Assembly (NCBI GenBank): GCA_937124615.1
Contig: CAKZKR010000011.1
Coordinates: forward strand, 1-36,512
Direction of reading: 5' to 3'
DNA length: 36,512 nucleotides
Source: an uncultured bacterium
Lineage (GTDB): Bacteria; Hydrogenedentota; Hydrogenedentia; Hydrogenedentales; Hydrogenedentaceae
This document shows, one piece after another, positions 36,511-36,512 of this stretch; position 1 is the first letter of the stretch, and each line of letters begins with the position of its first letter. Under the pieces are notes generated by a model. It did not search any database. It worked only from the letters and a program-made list of their open reading frames with translations, and had not been told where the DNA came from. A program made the position numbers and the translations under genes.

Positions 36511-36512
36511 TC

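Noticed and set aside
1-36512. CRISPR arrays, transposons, prophage genes, tRNA or rRNA genes
   Set aside because: No regularly spaced repeats, transposase-like ORFs, terminal inverted repeats, phage structural genes or tRNA cloverleaf patterns were found on reading both strands by eye.

Overview
The window looks like an ordinary chromosomal stretch from an AT-rich (by eye about 40 % GC), diderm, probably free-living bacterium. A beta-barrel outer-membrane porin ending in Phe, several classic signal peptides and a sigma-54 activator support a Gram-negative envelope. Large secreted proteins with Ig-like, Big_5-like and 'choice-of-anchor' features, a membrane-fused spermidine-synthase-like protein and Pro-Val/TM/Arg C-terminal tails suggest an uncultured lineage of the Hydrogenedentes/Sumerlaeota/PVC type. 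That placement is only inference. No rRNA, tRNA, CRISPR array, transposase or phage gene was seen.

Layout. 60-6101 (-): gltB and gltD, the two subunits of NADPH glutamate synthase. 6102-6766: an AT-rich intergenic region with a possible 35-aa membrane peptide, then a DUF1330-type gene (+). 7161-17661 (-): a long co-directional run transcribed in the order RNase Y, YmdB phosphodiesterase, SMC, GT4 glycosyltransferase, CDP-paratose-epimerase-like enzyme, beta carbonic anhydrase and aldehyde dehydrogenase. 18223-19479 (+): a surface-type Ig protein behind a very promoter-like, structured leader. 19657-24596: a signalling island with an NtrC-type sigma-54 activator (-) divergent from an HTH-receiver protein, a membrane hybrid histidine kinase and an overlapping SixA-like phosphohistidine phosphatase (+). 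24763-26298 (+): a porin. 26454-29688 (+): a LOG-family enzyme overlapping a multi-TM/SAM-domain fusion. 29828-33844 (-): a 1338-aa secreted multidomain protein. 33986-35284 (+): phosphofructokinase. 35325-36479 (-): an unrecognised membrane protein.

Working together: gltBD supplies glutamate. The rny-ymdB-smc block combines mRNA turnover and chromosome maintenance and runs on into polysaccharide genes. The signalling island has the parts of a phosphorelay: sensor kinase with its own receiver, a receiver-bearing DNA-binding protein, a candidate histidine-phosphate eraser, and a divergent sigma-54 activator whose receiver is degenerate. Its targets cannot be read from the sequence; the adjacent porin and surface-protein genes are candidates. 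The most interesting leads are this island, including a cysteine cluster in the kinase sensor region; the promoter/leader of the 18.2 kb surface gene; the repeated extended -10 promoter signature; the shared C-terminal anchors; and the 384-aa membrane protein at the right edge.
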